Below, in pieces: positions 1 to 12,560 of a stretch of DNA of 41,249 bases; position 1 is the stretch's first letter; every line of letters starts with the position of its first letter. Location of the stretch: positions 1 to 41,249 of the forward strand of contig JAQGDQ010001435.1 in the NCBI GenBank assembly GCA_030141605.1, in the 5' to 3' direction. Source of the stretch: Tubiluchus corallicola (lineage: Eukaryota > Priapulida > Priapulimorpha > Priapulimorphida > Tubiluchidae). The notes under the pieces are model-generated. The model searched no databases and had not been told where the DNA came from. It saw nothing but the letters and a program-made list of their open reading frames with translations. The translations under genes were made by a program, and so were the position numbers.

Positions 1-290
1 GCGTCGAGCATGCACTACGCGTTCCATGCTGTGTTTCAGTAGTTTATGCCGCATAATACGAACGTTTACATTTTCTGACTTTCGTGATGTTTTTTTTTGT
101 ATTTCATGATTATCTTCAACATTTATTAATAACAACAGGCTGTTTTCATTCTGTTTTCAATCAATAAAAAAGTGCAAAGTTCACGCTCGCATTATAGAAT
201 TGCTTGTTGAATTCATAGCCCAAATCTGTTTTTACTCAACTTTTCTTTGCTTACTTGCTTTCGGCTTGTAGTTGCCAGGAGGTATTGCTG

Positions 291-624
291 CGTCGATATG
301 TAATTACAGAAAAATGTAAAAAACTTTGACTTACATATGAGATTCAGAAGAGATCATAGTATAGTAATCAATTAGTTCCAAGTCAATGTGATGAAGAACC
401 TCAGTAGTAAGCATTACAATAATACTGTTGTTCCCATATTGTGTCCCCCTTTGTTGTATGTTGTGTCAAATGTACAAGATGTGTTTTATTATTGTAATGC
501 TTACAGCTGTGGTTCTTCATTATGTTAACTTAGGCTAACTGATTACTGTGTTATGATCTTTTCTGAATCTCATGTATGAGATTTTTCCTACATTTTTCTG
601 CAATTTCTTCTGGGTACATCGACG
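291..624. repeat. Long inverted repeat (foldback, MITE-like)
   Basis: The left arm (about 291-424) is largely complementary to the right arm (about 487-624), leaving a spacer of roughly 62 bases (425-486). The outer ends pair as CGTCGAT with ATCGACG. The inner ends pair exactly over 14 bases, GCATTACAATAATA at 411-424 against its complement at 487-500. A long stretch around ATGAGATTCAGAA matches the complementary arm with few mismatches. There is no open frame of note inside. This structure fits a non-autonomous foldback element or MITE; an RNA from it would form a long hairpin. I see no clear target-site duplication, so the outer limits are approximate. Confidence 0.8.
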
Positions 625-636
625 ATTGTTTTGACA

Positions 637-781
637 TTTTATATTCTAATTTGTTGAATTGTAATGACATTCTCTGCTTTTATGTTTAGTACATTCAGTG
701 TGCTAATTATTCCATTTTTGGCTTGATTTATGGTACTGAAAATGGCTATGATAGCCGGAACGATCGTCTACGCTCAATAAA
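637..781 (-). repeat. Half copy of a palindromic MITE family
   Basis: Read on the minus strand this stretch matches the left arm of the palindromic element at 24626-24990. Shared words include TTGAGCGTAGACGATCGTT at the outer end, then ATAAATCAAGC, an ATAATTAG-ACA block and AAATGTCA in the same order. The other half of the palindrome is not next to it; the foldback at 291-624 lies immediately to the left instead. It is either a broken copy or one whose other arm was lost. The inner limit is approximate. Confidence 0.65.
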
Positions 782-3330
782 TACCCAATACCTGGTTGTT
801 ATAATCGCTTTTTAATTTTACTTTCTGGGAATCTTTTGTGCAAAAACATTGCAGCCATTTCGTTTTTTTCCGTTTCTTACCCATTCCGCTAATTTCGGAT
901 TCAGCATAGTAAAACTGACAAGGTTGGTTATGTTGCATACTTCAAAAAAAAACCCGAATTTTATAGAAGCACCTTTTCAGGACTCTCTTCTAGTCCAAGG
1001 TAATTTAGTGAATACTAAGATGACGAAGAAGTGCGACAAAATGATGACATTGCTGTATAGACAAATCTAAGTGCTGTATAGACAAAACTAAGTGTGTAAT
1101 GCTTGATCAGTAATTATGTGCATTATGTTTCAACAGTTTCAAAATCTCCACGCTGTTTAATTCTTTTGTTCTTACCATCATCATGCCATTTACTAGTGAG
1201 ATGATGATACGGAAAATATTATGGTGATACAAAATTTTGTAGGAAATATAGGATAGGTCAAACAACAAGCTTTCACGTTAAACTTCTCTACCCAATTTGT
1301 TATTATTTTGTCATTTCTTCTGGCTGTCTTGCTAGTGAGATAAGAAAAAGACCAGCAATTTAAGAAACCAATAATGTATACGTATACGTTTCATCAAACG
1401 TGTTTAAGAAAGATCTTTAGATTTTCAAGGATGATGTGCTAGACAAGACAAGCAACAGGCTGCCCAGTCTGATGCAGAACATTGAGTACGATTTACAGGG
1501 TATGTATTTTAACAGAAAATGGGCGTTCTTATTAAATATCTGTTGAGCTGCATTTCACCAAAAGAAAGGATTTCGCCAATGTTTTTGTAACGGGCCTAAA
1601 AAAGTAAAAGTCCAGGAAGACGGCAAAATTAAGAGGCTTAAGGAAAGGACATAGCCATAAAGTCTACGTAAGGGAAGCGTTGGATTCACACTACGGACTA
1701 AGAGTTAGCGTAACTTAGGAACCTGTTTAGTTAGCTATTTTAATAAAACAATGATATAAACACTTTCAATTTTTTGGTTGTTGCTGCTATTGCTGATGTT
1801 GTTGTCGCATTTTCACCGTTAAATTGATCTGGGATTGTGGGTCTTTGTCAAGCCTATCAACAAAACTTATTCCACAAATATTGAGTGCCTGGAAGTCTGA
1901 AATCGTTGTTCTCCTTGCTTCTAAGCGGCGCTTAGCAACAGTGCTTTGAGCATAGCTATTGAACCAGATAAATAGCTTCCGCCCTTTCACTTTGCTAGTA
2001 TTGCTAAATACGCAGAATGTAGTAGTGATAGGTAATCAATCAGTTCTATGTGAATAATTACTTTTTTAATCATTCTTTTTATAGCGACTTGCAGGAACCA
2101 GGCAGAGAGCTCCAATGACCTTATCAACGACCTTAGCCTATTTAGCCTATTGATTTTTCCCCGCCCTAGCCAATATAAATTCCTGTTTCCTACCTTGCTT
2201 ATATAAACAGACAATAACATTTTTTGCTTCTAATTCACGAGTTGTTGCACGATCGTTCAGTTTATTCCCCTAAGCTCAGTTTAATTAAAGTAACAAGCAC
2301 GCTGGTGTCTTAAAAGCTAAAGTTTTTGTAACACTGACGTTTATGACTAATCGCTCACATGTAATGGTCTCTGCAGGAATAACTCTATCCAAAAAAAAGA
2401 TTGACACAATTGAAAATTGTACAACTTAGCAGAAGTAAAAACATGTTCCTCATAAATCATAAACCCACCGCATAAAGCGCAAGAAATTCGCTTATGAACT
2501 ATGCCTACGAGATTGGATAAGTATAGCGTAACAAATTTATCACAATAGTGGGTGCCAAACACTTCAATTGTTACACGTAAACGATCGGTACTGGTAAAAA
2601 GGAAGACCTTTTATCATTTAAAATCTTTGAAGCAATTGTGCTGTGTTGCCGATCTGAAGGATTATGGATATTAATAGGCAAATTAGAGCAGTTAACTGGT
2701 GTACACCCATAGGCATGTATGTTAGACAGTGAGACTTCTAAGGTTAAGATCAGTGCTTTCGATTGTCGGAAAAGCGACAAACTGACAAAGTAAGCAAACG
2801 ACAAACGAGTAGGTGTTATACAAAACACAGAACAAAAAGTAAAGGTAGTGCATTATTTTCTAACACTTAGGTAATCAAAGTGCCCTCTGTTGAGACGTCC
2901 ATGGCTGTAAGATTGTTAGTGGTAGTTTTTTAAGTACCAAGCATTTTCTTCCATTTTTCAAAGATGAGAGCAGTTTATTAAAATGCCAAAAGCACTGCCA
3001 ATTTAATTATATAGAGAGCGTACGGGTTTTATTATCGCCAATATCAATTTCAGCGTTATTCTTTTAGCGGTTCTTCTCTTGGCAATCGTAGAATATAGTA
3101 TGAAATACTATTAAATTATTTCAAAAATACTTTTAACATTGTTCATTTCGTGAAAACCACGATTCTATCCCCCCACGATTGCGTTTTTCCTTTCCTTTGC
3201 TTTCTAACGATTGTTTGCGAATATCAGCGATCCTGTGCTAATACTTAAATGCTGGTTCCCTCAAGGTTTCATGATTTCCTCTACCTCATTTGCATAAACA
3301 ATTATCTTGACAGCCTTCTGTCAAAGCTTG
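782..3330. other. AT-rich stretch without recognisable genes
   Basis: Apart from the 21-bp duplication at 1051-1092 and a short tandem (AGCCTATTT, near 2138) I see nothing here. The open frames on both strands are short, low in recognisable motifs and within chance expectation. Confidence 0.5.
1051..1092. repeat. Tandem duplication, period 21 bp
   Basis: Two adjacent copies of a 21-base unit starting TGCTGTATAGACAAA, at 1051-1071 and 1072-1092, differ at a single base. The near identity suggests a recent slippage or duplication event. Confidence 0.85.
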
Positions 3331-3334
3331 TCAT

Positions 3335-3397
3335 GTATCCCTGAGGACTCGAACCTACAAAATTTAATAGCTCATTGCACTACAACCTAGTAGGAAT
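3335..3397 (-). repeat. tRNA-derived SINE head (degenerate)
   Basis: On the minus strand a B box, GGTTCGAGTCC, lies at 3345-3355 and matches the Pol III consensus closely. About 30 bases upstream is a weaker A-box-like block, CTAGGTTGTAGTGC, at 3377-3390. The segment between does not fold into a clean anticodon arm, so this is not a functional tRNA. It fits the promoter head of an old SINE whose body would run on toward lower coordinates. The 3' end was not found. Confidence 0.5.
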
Positions 3398-3627
3398 ACA
3401 GCTCCAATCCCGGCTTGTGGGAATTAACGGCAGCATAAATGCTTTTTTGTTTTTTTAAGCCAATCGGAAAATTGGCATAAGTGTTCCAGAAAAATTCCCA
3501 CATGAATTCGTTATCAGGGCGTATTACCCTAAAACGGTCACGTCTCAGAATAGCCCAAGAATGTACGCTGATACTCTGTTTATTTTTCACAGACAACTTT
3601 TTATTCTAACTGTAAAAAAGTTTTTAC

Positions 3628-3649
3628 ATATATATATATATATATATAA
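3628..3649. repeat. (TA)n microsatellite
   Basis: An uninterrupted TA dinucleotide tract of about 11 units. Confidence 0.95.
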
Positions 3650-4187
3650 TATCAAATTCAACTGACCCTAAAAATTTTCCTTTGGCCAATTCATGGGGGA
3701 GGGGGGCTTTCTGAACCACTACATAACATACTAATTCTGAAAAACCACAAAATGTGTTGTAATTAATTCTCAAAAATCTGTTCCCGGATCAGCCTCCAAA
3801 GCAAGCTATTGCGAAGAAAATCAAACAAGAATTGCCTTGAAAATAACTATAACTGAGCATGTAACTTTGGCATGCTAAAAAGCCAAACTGCTTACAAGCT
3901 ATGACCTCACAATTTAGATAGGCTTTTTGAATTTTGGTTGCAGTCGTTACAGATGAACAAAGTTGTTGCAACTGTTTTAGCCTTTTTTTATTCACTCCTA
4001 ACTAGTTCACGAATAGCTCAAGCATAACTTTCATTTCGCTTAAACTTCGTTATTGCAAATTTTATTTTCTAGTTTTTCAGTTTTTCAGTTTGTCAGCCCA
4101 ACAATGTTAAATTTAACTGCCCACAACAAAATCGCGGGTTAGCAACCACGCGTGGACGAATTTATTACTTAAAAAAGAGGTGGCAAG

Positions 4188-4246
4188 GATGGGATGGCCT
4201 AGTTAACCTCAGAACTGTCACACCTTCACGGTTGAACTACGGCAGG
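4188..4246 (+). repeat. Possible tRNA-like SINE head
   Basis: The sequence TGGCCTAGTTAACC (4195-4208) resembles a Pol III A box, and GGTTGAACTAC (4230-4240) resembles a decayed B box at a plausible spacing. Stems are poor. It may be a decayed SINE head; chance resemblance is quite possible. Confidence 0.25.
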
Positions 4247-5008
4247 AATTATGTGGTATGCTGAAAAATGTGTACTTGGCTTTCTAAACTGATTGACTTA
4301 TTGTAAGTTTGGCCTAGAAGTTATGAATCAGTTCGCATAAATTGTGTAGTTACTGTAGCCTAACGATATATTGTTTCATTTCTATTCAAGAAAATAATGA
4401 AATAATATTGATTTTTGCAAAATGTCAATACGATTATTCTGTTATTTGTGGTTACTGGCTGTGTGCATTGGCCGGGGTTTTAAAGTAACCAAAATAACAA
4501 ACAAACCGTGAAATATAGGTTAGTCTCCTTGTTAGCCCTTTATCTTCATCGTCGAGTCTTCACGTTAAGTATAATCGAAAGAAGCCCAAGTATGAACGTT
4601 GCAGCTGAATTTGAGTGCTTGAAATTTATATATATTACGGGACTTATAGCTAAAATTGCTTTAGTTTTTTTTCCAAAACTTTTATTAGCTGCATGCACAG
4701 TTACGTTTAGATGGTTGCCAGTCTTATCGATTACCTTTCTACGATGCGATGCGTGCAGGTCTATTGCCTCTTCTGATTGTATTACAGGGTATACCACGTC
4801 TGGGTACGTTTACTTAGCTGCCTGACTATGTTGTCCAATCAGGCAAGTCAACATTGAGCGGGGATATTCGATTCTGCTGATGACAGATAAGTAATTAATC
4901 ACTTTCTGATTGATTGATGCATAATCGAAGTCCCCATAAGGGCACCCGAAGTGCTTGATGTGAGCCGTGGCTGTCCGCACGCGGAACAGTCGGCTTCGCT
5001 TGCTGCGC

Positions 5009-5302
5009 ATGATTTTGCGCAACAAACGGAAGTGCTACATTTACCAACTGTCACTGCTGATAGAATCAGGAATCAGCGGGGAAGAAATGTACGGAAACAG
5101 ATTCTATTTCGTAATGCGACGAATCGCGCCGTCGGATTCTGAAGACGTGACACACGAGCCTTCGCTGATTTATCAAATTATACCCGCGGGATTGACGAAA
5201 TTACGCGATCAAATACACGTTCATATCATCAATGCAACACGTACCGTGCCTTTTTTCTTATCGGCGCCAAAAAGTTCTGTTCAAAACTCTGCCAGTATTT
5301 GA
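5009..5302 (+). CDS. Hypothetical ORF in a CpG-dense island
   Basis: An open frame of 97 residues starts at the first in-frame ATG (5009) and ends at TGA; without the ATG the frame is open from 4964. The first 20 residues are basic (motif LRNKRKCYIYQ), the middle is mixed and acidic (SGEEMYGNRFYFVMRR, then SDSEDV), and the end is polar. No known domain is recognised. The stretch 4920-5300 holds about 33 CpG dinucleotides and is clearly richer in GC than its surroundings. The minus strand is also open at 4810-5040 with many codons ending in G or C, so the coding strand is uncertain. A splice-like AG at 5065-5066 could make the later part an exon. It may instead be chance or a decayed insertion. 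Confidence 0.22.
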   Translation: MILRNKRKCYIYQLSLLIESGISGEEMYGNRFYFVMRRIAPSDSEDVTHEPSLIYQIIPAGLTKLRDQIHVHIINATRTVPFFLSAPKSSVQNSASI

Positions 5303-6790
5303 ACCGAATTGAACGTCTTTGGTATTTGAGCGTGATCAGAAAATTTTAGCGGAAGCTATCGGTCAGCTAATCAGCTGAATTGTCTGTGTGATTGATTTTT
5401 TTGCTCTCGGACTGATCGTTCAACGTATGTTCAGCATTACACGGCGTTTCTCAGCAACCAGTATTGGAGAATTGTTAGTAAACTGCTAAAGTAATTTTGT
5501 TGACGAAAAAAAGCTGCTTTTTCATAATTTAATCGCCTTTCGAACTCGTAAAACCGAAAGAAGAAATCCAATATCACGACTGTCTCAAGTGGTTGAAATT
5601 CCAATAAAAAAACCTACGCTAAAACTGGTGAGTATTAATCAATATAAAATAAATATCATTAAAATCAAGTATTGTAAGATACCAGTGAGACTTGCAGTTA
5701 AATCTACGATTATAATAAATCATTATACCTTGCCATTCTACATAGTTTTTTGTTCACTGAGTCGTGACAAAAACGAGAAGTTTTTTCTTTCTGGATTCTG
5801 ATCACCCTTTTTCTGCTTGATTAAATTAATTCTTACCAGTTTTTTAATGTGTGTCTTATGAAATAAATTATTTTTCCTAAATGGTGACACTTAAGACACA
5901 AATGGATTTCATCGTTTCGGTTTGATCGGTTTCATATTATGGTTCATATTACGATTTCACCGAGATCTATAACGCAGATCTATAAGTAAGAAGTAATAAT
6001 ACTGAAACAGAGTAGTTTCACTCATACTGTATGCTGCTGGACCTGGATGTACATTTTGGCGAAACTTGTCATCATCATTGAATGTCTAAAAGTAGTGACT
6101 GTCACTACATAAATGTCTTGTGATTTGGATCGTTCGATTACTTGTTCATTAAATTAGACATTAATAACATATTACAAAAAAGTAGTGTCTAATGACTTAC
6201 AGTGATTTCGCCAGACTTATTGGCGATGTTCATTTTGGTTATTTTGATCATTTTGATAAACTCGTTTTGATAACTTAAAGTGACGAAACTTTAGTAGCCT
6301 AAACAATATAGTCAACTCTAGTGACGAGTTATAGTTTTACCCACTTCAGTTTGGATTGAAAGTTGCTTATTAAGTAATGAGAATAGTAATGAAATATATT
6401 AATTAAAGGGAGACCTAAACAAAGTACATTGTTTTGAATCGTGTTACTAAATTATGATTATTGCTTTGCTGCCTGTAGAAATGGATAGGCTTAGAATGGA
6501 ACTGTTTCGCTGCATACGTCACTATTTCAAAGTTCAACAGTTTCGCAATCAATTATCTTTCAAAACGTATATATTTACGTTTTTTGACGTGCATCCATTT
6601 TGGCTTGTTTCTGAGTCGCCTTTTCTGATTTCGGGGTGCATTTGGCTTGTTAAAAAGTTTCTTCCTGCTGACCCTGACTGCTCAAGCGTTGCGCTGCAAG
6701 TTTTAAAAATGCCAAGCGTTGGGTATTCTCTGCGGGAATACAATATGTGTATAAATAACAAATTTCAAAATAACAGTTAACTATTTCGTA
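5303..6790. other. AT-rich stretch, no gene seen
   Basis: The stretch contains a 9-bp hairpin (5850-5858 with 5892-5900), a short direct duplication AGATCTATA at 5963 and 5976, and imperfect inverted similarity between about 6057-6100 and 6195-6233. None supports a gene or a defined element. Confidence 0.4.
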
Positions 6791-6816
6791 ATTAATATGC
6801 AAATGAGGTACGTTGC

Positions 6817-6835
6817 TAATACAAATGGATGCGAA
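6817..6835. repeat. Dispersed 19-mer, copy 1
   Basis: The 19 bases TAATACAAATGGATGCGAA occur here and, in the opposite orientation, at 12201-12219. An exact 19-base match is unlikely by chance in a window of this size. Flanks do not match, so it may be the conserved remnant of a repeat family. Confidence 0.7.
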
Positions 6836-8546
6836 TATGGAAAAGATGGTTAGCCGCTAATGAAAATGAAGAAAAAACAATTTTACGCGCCATCTACAGC
6901 AGTTACAGTCAAATCTTATGGCGCCAACCAGATTTTAGAAGCTGTCAATACAGCATTTTCGGTATAAACATTTAAAATATGTTATCCTGTGGCTGAGTGT
7001 GGAAAAATAAATTTGAGTATCTCTGCCTCTCTAGGTAACAAAACAAAGTTTATAATATTTTTTAACCCGGAATATTCGTACACTGGGTGGCAACGAATGT
7101 TGTGGATTACATTCATTTTCAAACACATTAATACGGCACAATTGCTTTTGTGCTGCATTTTTATAAACACAATAACTTCACGAAATAATTACCGCTCACG
7201 AACAACATTTTTGTAGCACTAATCTGTGGATACAAAAGCACTGCAGTTCACGTGCTCGGTTTCCTAGATCAACACTCAAGAACTTTACTCTTCAAGATTC
7301 TAAAAATTTCAACCATCTGTTGAAACTGGTTGATTTGTGTGGCAGCTGAGTGAAGTTAATGGGGGAGGAGAAGATTGTGGATTGTAGGGGTAACTTGTGT
7401 ATGCATTTTAAGCTGTAGCATTCAATAGATCTCTTATAAAAGTACTATGAGCATTCCTCAATGTTAGTAGCTATGTCCGAGAGAGTCTTACATTTTTAGG
7501 GTATTAACTCTTTGAGTTAAATAACACTTTTTGTGCTACATGTATGTAACAAATGCAAGAGAATTTTAAACTCTTCCTTCGACTGCGCTTTTAACAACAT
7601 TGTTGAACAGAGCTTGTTTTATAGAGCTATAATTATAGTGCTAGTTATAGATTTTTGCCTCGATTTCGTTAGCTAATAGAGTTCTTCAAAGCTGCAAGAA
7701 AAATTGAATTTCGATTGAGAACTTTGTCCTTGAGGGGGACATTAGTTGCTGACGCGTATAAAACGTAAATAATTAACATACTGTGTCAATGTATTCGAAG
7801 ATAGTTTTTTATACAGGTATTGAAAGTCACTAATAAATGAAGCCGAGATACGTAAAAATAAATCTAGTTCACAAGACATTCCTAAGTATCCAGTGATGTA
7901 ATAAGGACAAAACAGTAATAGGCTTATCGCTTATAGGCTTCTTCTGGGTTTTATGCAGGTTTCATATCAGGTACGCGGTGAAGTGAGGTATGAGGTACAC
8001 GGACCGCAAACGTGATCAAAACCATCACGACGACAAGGCTGCCTTTGTCCAAAATCAAATGCACACTTAAATTGAACGTTGCGCTCACAAAAAGTAAAAA
8101 AATGTTCCAACTTACATTTGAACAGCAGTAACTTGACTACACTGTATATCAGTAAAGTTGCTTCAGTACAGTTACTGTAACAGTGGTAGATTTTAACCAA
8201 TGACGCGCCTGAATTACTCCGGCGCCAGTCACACTAGCCCAAATTAAATACCGATTAATCAATCAAAAATGATTGACGCTGTTCAGAATAACCATGCAAC
8301 AGAATTCTTGTATTATTCTTATACTACTAATTATAGCTTGCAGTTTTGCTAATCAGATGTGTACAATATTGAACAATGACAATTACAAATAAAATTACAA
8401 CACCTGCATACAGTTGAAACCTCTTTCTCCCTTTGCTTTCGTTACTCTTTATTTTTTTTCATTTTAAAGCTGGCCGTCAAACTTGATCCTAGCCTTGAAA
8501 AGTCTATTTAATTTCAAATATTTTTTAAGAATTTATAATGTTTGGG

Positions 8547-8571
8547 AATTTCTTAAATTGCTTAAGAAATT
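8547..8571. other. Perfect 10-bp hairpin
   Basis: AATTTCTTAA (8547-8556) and TTAAGAAATT (8562-8571) are exact complements separated by a 5-base loop. There is no run of T after it and no neighbouring gene, so I assign no terminator role. Confidence 0.7.
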
Positions 8572-11369
8572 AATTACTTAGTGTGTTAATTAATCCATCA
8601 TTACACATGTATGCTAGTCAACGTGCTCGCACTGGTTTAAGAGTTATTACAATTATAGTGAGTGGGCTATAGACTTTATTCACTGTGATCACGGCAGCCA
8701 GAGTCTCTGCGTGGCCACATTCTGTGATGTATGCATGTTGAGTGAGTAAACTCTTAATAATATATTTCCAAATTAACTATTAAGACTCTTTAAAAGCATA
8801 CAAGTGATAATTTTTAGTGTCTGGCACACACCAGCACTGTACTCAGATTCGTAATATACAACTATTACGAATCCTAACGTCTATAAATCAGAGGGTCCGC
8901 GCAGGCGTGAAGTCAGCACTATGCTTAACTCGTTGTCTTGATAAAATACGCAGCACTGAGGCGCATATCTAAGTAGTAGTCTAGTCATTTTTTTTCTTTT
9001 TGGTAAATTTCATTATCGGTGACCCCTTAAAAAACGATTATTTCTCATCACAACCAAAAAGCAGTGGCTTACACTAAGTGCCTTACTCTTATATTACTTG
9101 GCTAGGACAAATCTTGTTCTTGCTGTCCAACGCAGCGCATGCGTAGTATAACTAGGTATAATTCGTCAGGCAACGTATTTATAACCGTACGACAGTGCTT
9201 AGTTCGTCAAGGCCAAAATGGTTGGGACTTAATTATAAAGCCTTTCCACCGCTGATTACAGCAGCCCAATAAATTGCAATGACACAAATGCAGCTAACTA
9301 ATTCGTGGCAGAACCTCTGCTAAAAGCGGATGAATCGACACGCGGATTCAACATGACGTTTGGAGAGAGATAGTTAGTATAATTCGTGAAGAGTGAATTG
9401 AAGTTCTGATTGGAGTTTTCGATGGAAATAGATTACGTATTTGGAAGAGAAGTAAAATGTGTTTAAGTTTTTCAGTGAGATCTGGAACTAATGCTGTCTG
9501 CTTCCCTTCTCAATGATGTATATGCGTGCCGTTGCCGTTCTATTGAGTGTAATGATAACAAGTGGTCGGCAGTATCACTTGCCCTCGTCATCTAGGGATT
9601 TCATTGATTACTTGGGCTAGATAAAATTCGAAAAGTATTGTCTGTTAGCCTGATGGCCCATTCAACTAGTATAAATTGTGGTTAAGCAATGAAATGGCGA
9701 ATGGCACATTCTTCAATCGATTATTTATATCGTAAAATGGCTGCTCTCACAAAAAGGTGACCCAAAAGGAAGGTTGCTGTACATATCTTGGCCTAGAACA
9801 TCTAAATTAGTTAAAATTGTCATTGAGGTCTTTAGCTAAAAGTGGTTAAAAATGAATTAGCAGTGCTGCTAAGTACTTTTCTGAAGAACTGCAACAGTTT
9901 TTATTAACGTCATTTATAACCACTAGTAGAATTATACTACAAAACTTTACAAATAAATTCTTAAGCAATGATTATAGAATACAGATATTGCATTTTATAT
10001 TTTATTGTGCATTCGCGATATTCGTGACATAAAAGTCCCCACTTCTATGAACTGAGGAGTTTTAGGCACTTGGCTAATGATCGCAGCATTTTTTAAGATT
10101 TTTTTCTGCATGACTTAAGCAAAAGCAGCAACTAAATTATTTTTAAAAGTGAATAATTGAAATACAGTTTTGGTAGTACCTATACTCTGACGTGATTTGC
10201 CTTGTTTGTGTGCTACTTTGATCGATAAATAGAGACTAATTTCTGTGAAGTGCAGAACTTACATTTGAAACAGGTACAAGACAGCCTATTCTGGGATGTA
10301 ATAACGGCAAATGGGTGAAGCAAAGGCAAAGGCTGAACTACACCGACTTTCCTTTTTATCAACCATTTCGGAAATGTCTGAAGAATAAGTGAACATTGGG
10401 TTGATCAGTGTCTGACAGGATGTATTACACGGTCGTTCTTATGTAGGATTACAAAGTTACGCCATAAAATTTGTCAGACTTACGATTTTTAGTAAAATGT
10501 TTCGTAAAGTTTTGTAAGATAGTACCATTTGCCACTTTTTTGTTACAAACTTTGTAAGTTTTTGTTGAGTAAAATTGTTTTTACGGGTATACTTATGAAA
10601 TCAGTGATAAATCAGGCTTCAGGAATTGTTATTTCTAGATAAATTTAACGTAAAGACTCGCAAGGTCAAGGTTAAGGAATGTATGACAACCAAAAATTAT
10701 GGTGACTATTAATGAAATAAGGAACTATCATTGTTTTGAGTGGAGTGGTTCTTTTAAGAGGAATGGCGATGATTGGTGGCACGGTGTTGTTTGGCATCGA
10801 GTCCCACATTGAACAGTCTCTCTTATCTTTTCATTTGCATGGTTATGCTTATTTCGCCATTAGCCATAATGAGTGCATGTACATGTGATAATTTAAATAA
10901 TAAGCAGTTACTAAAGTTTAATCCAAAGAAAATAACAGTTTGTTAATTAGTATGTGGATGTTTATTAATAACATTACTATAGATCATTTTTGGTGGTCTT
11001 GATAAGTCACAAACGTTTCTTGGTCCCCCAGAATGTTAAATGTTTATTGTTTTATTGTTAAAAATTTAAATGATAAATTTGTTATAAACCCTTGTTTTCT
11101 GGCTATGTATCAATTACTTTAATACTTTAGATAAATTCTTTTGAGTTTTGAAATTTTGAATTTTTTGTTAACATTTTCAACACATGGTAGTGCGACAAAA
11201 TTGAGCAAACCCGGCCAGGTTGAAATATCATAGAAAATTTCAATAAAAACAAAAAAATCTTAATCCCTGAAATAAGGAGTAACCTTATAAACACGTTTGT
11301 TAATTATCTCGTATACAAAACATTCACATATTTACTAACATACAATATTTCACATAGCATCTGCACTAC

Positions 11370-11386
11370 ATATATATATATATATA
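11370..11386. repeat. (TA)n microsatellite
   Basis: A short TA dinucleotide run, one of several in the window. Confidence 0.9.
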
Positions 11387-12200
11387 ATATACATTCATGA
11401 AATTACGTAACATACATTATACTACATTACATTGTATATGACTTAAGAAGACAAACATTTTCCAAGATTTTAGATAACTATGCGATAATAGCTTGATTGT
11501 GATATCATAATTATGTAATTTTTAAACTATTTTAACTAGGTCAGTGGCGAGGTACTGAATATCATAAATGTATGACTTGTTTTCACGTAGAGTTGTTTCC
11601 AAATTTCTTGTTAACGGTAATTTGTTTTCAATTGTACGTTCTGTTTTAAATTGATATTATGAATGGAACGATAAAGGATTGTTTGTAAACTGAATGCTCA
11701 GTTTATTGACACATTTATAGAGAAATATCAGTGTTTTGTAATTTCAATTGGATAATATTATAATATTTGGTATTTTTGTAGACGTTCTTGATTTTGTTGC
11801 AGAAGCAGTTGTTTAGCAGATTTGTGAAAATAGCCATCTATTAATCTAAGTGAGTAATTTTGCATTGCATTTAATTTTATAAAGTTTTCTCTTTTAACAT
11901 TTGGAGTATGTAGCCCTAAATAATGTTGCAGTTTGCAGATGCGAATTTTCTTGGTTAACTGGCCTCTGACTTAACTAGCTATTTCTAGGATTTTAACGTA
12001 AATTTTACCCCTTGCTTTTTACAACACTTTGTACACATTTGTTTCAAATTAATTAAGCTAAAATTAGCGATTTGTTCCAAACCATTACAGTTCATTTTTC
12101 AGAGAGGCAAATTAACAACGATAAAGAGCAGCAAAATCGCAGTCTTAAAATTAGTATACCACGCGGTAGTTTAGTAATGATAGTACAGCGTTACAGAAAT

Positions 12201-12219
12201 TTCGCATCCATTTGTATTA
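12201..12219. repeat. Dispersed 19-mer, copy 2 (inverted)
   Basis: Exact reverse complement of the 19 bases at 6817-6835. It is followed by an ATT-rich tail (12216-12230), a pattern seen at the 3' ends of some SINEs and LINEs, which is my inference for its origin. Confidence 0.7.
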
Positions 12220-12560
12220 TTATTATTAATTTATGAAAAGAGTGACAGAGCATAAGCGATTTATTGTGGCAAATTTAGAAGTAGTCGCGTTACCGCAAAC
12301 CTAATCTGCAGCCTAGGATTATTGATTCTTTAGAAGGCTACTAAAACTCGGAAATTATTCATAAACCATCACAGTCGCAGAATAATAAGACCGCTGCTGC
12401 TTCGTGATGTAGGCTACACACGTTATTATAGAAATTTGCACTTTGATATCAATGCTGCATTGCGCATTACATTGACAGCAGAGGAATGTGAAAAGAAGTA
12501 ATTATATGCAATTAGAGGTATATATTGTTATTATTATTATTTACAAGCTACACTTCTTAG

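Larger units (their letters stand above)
6930..12200. other. Long AT-rich stretch, mostly featureless
   Basis: I see no gene. Small items are a perfect 10-bp hairpin at 8547-8571 and a TA tract at 11370-11386. A slightly GC-richer patch near 8880-9150 includes the palindrome-like GCGCATGCGT. The open frames present are of chance length. Confidence 0.45.

Noticed and set aside
3282-6810. 14-mer ATGCAAATGAGGTA shared between 3282-3295 (inverted) and 6797-6810
   Set aside because: Several exact 14-mer matches are expected by chance in a window of this size, and the flanks do not align.
9133-9144. GCGCATGCGT resembling an NRF1 promoter site
   Set aside because: A single near match without a neighbouring exon or other promoter motifs.
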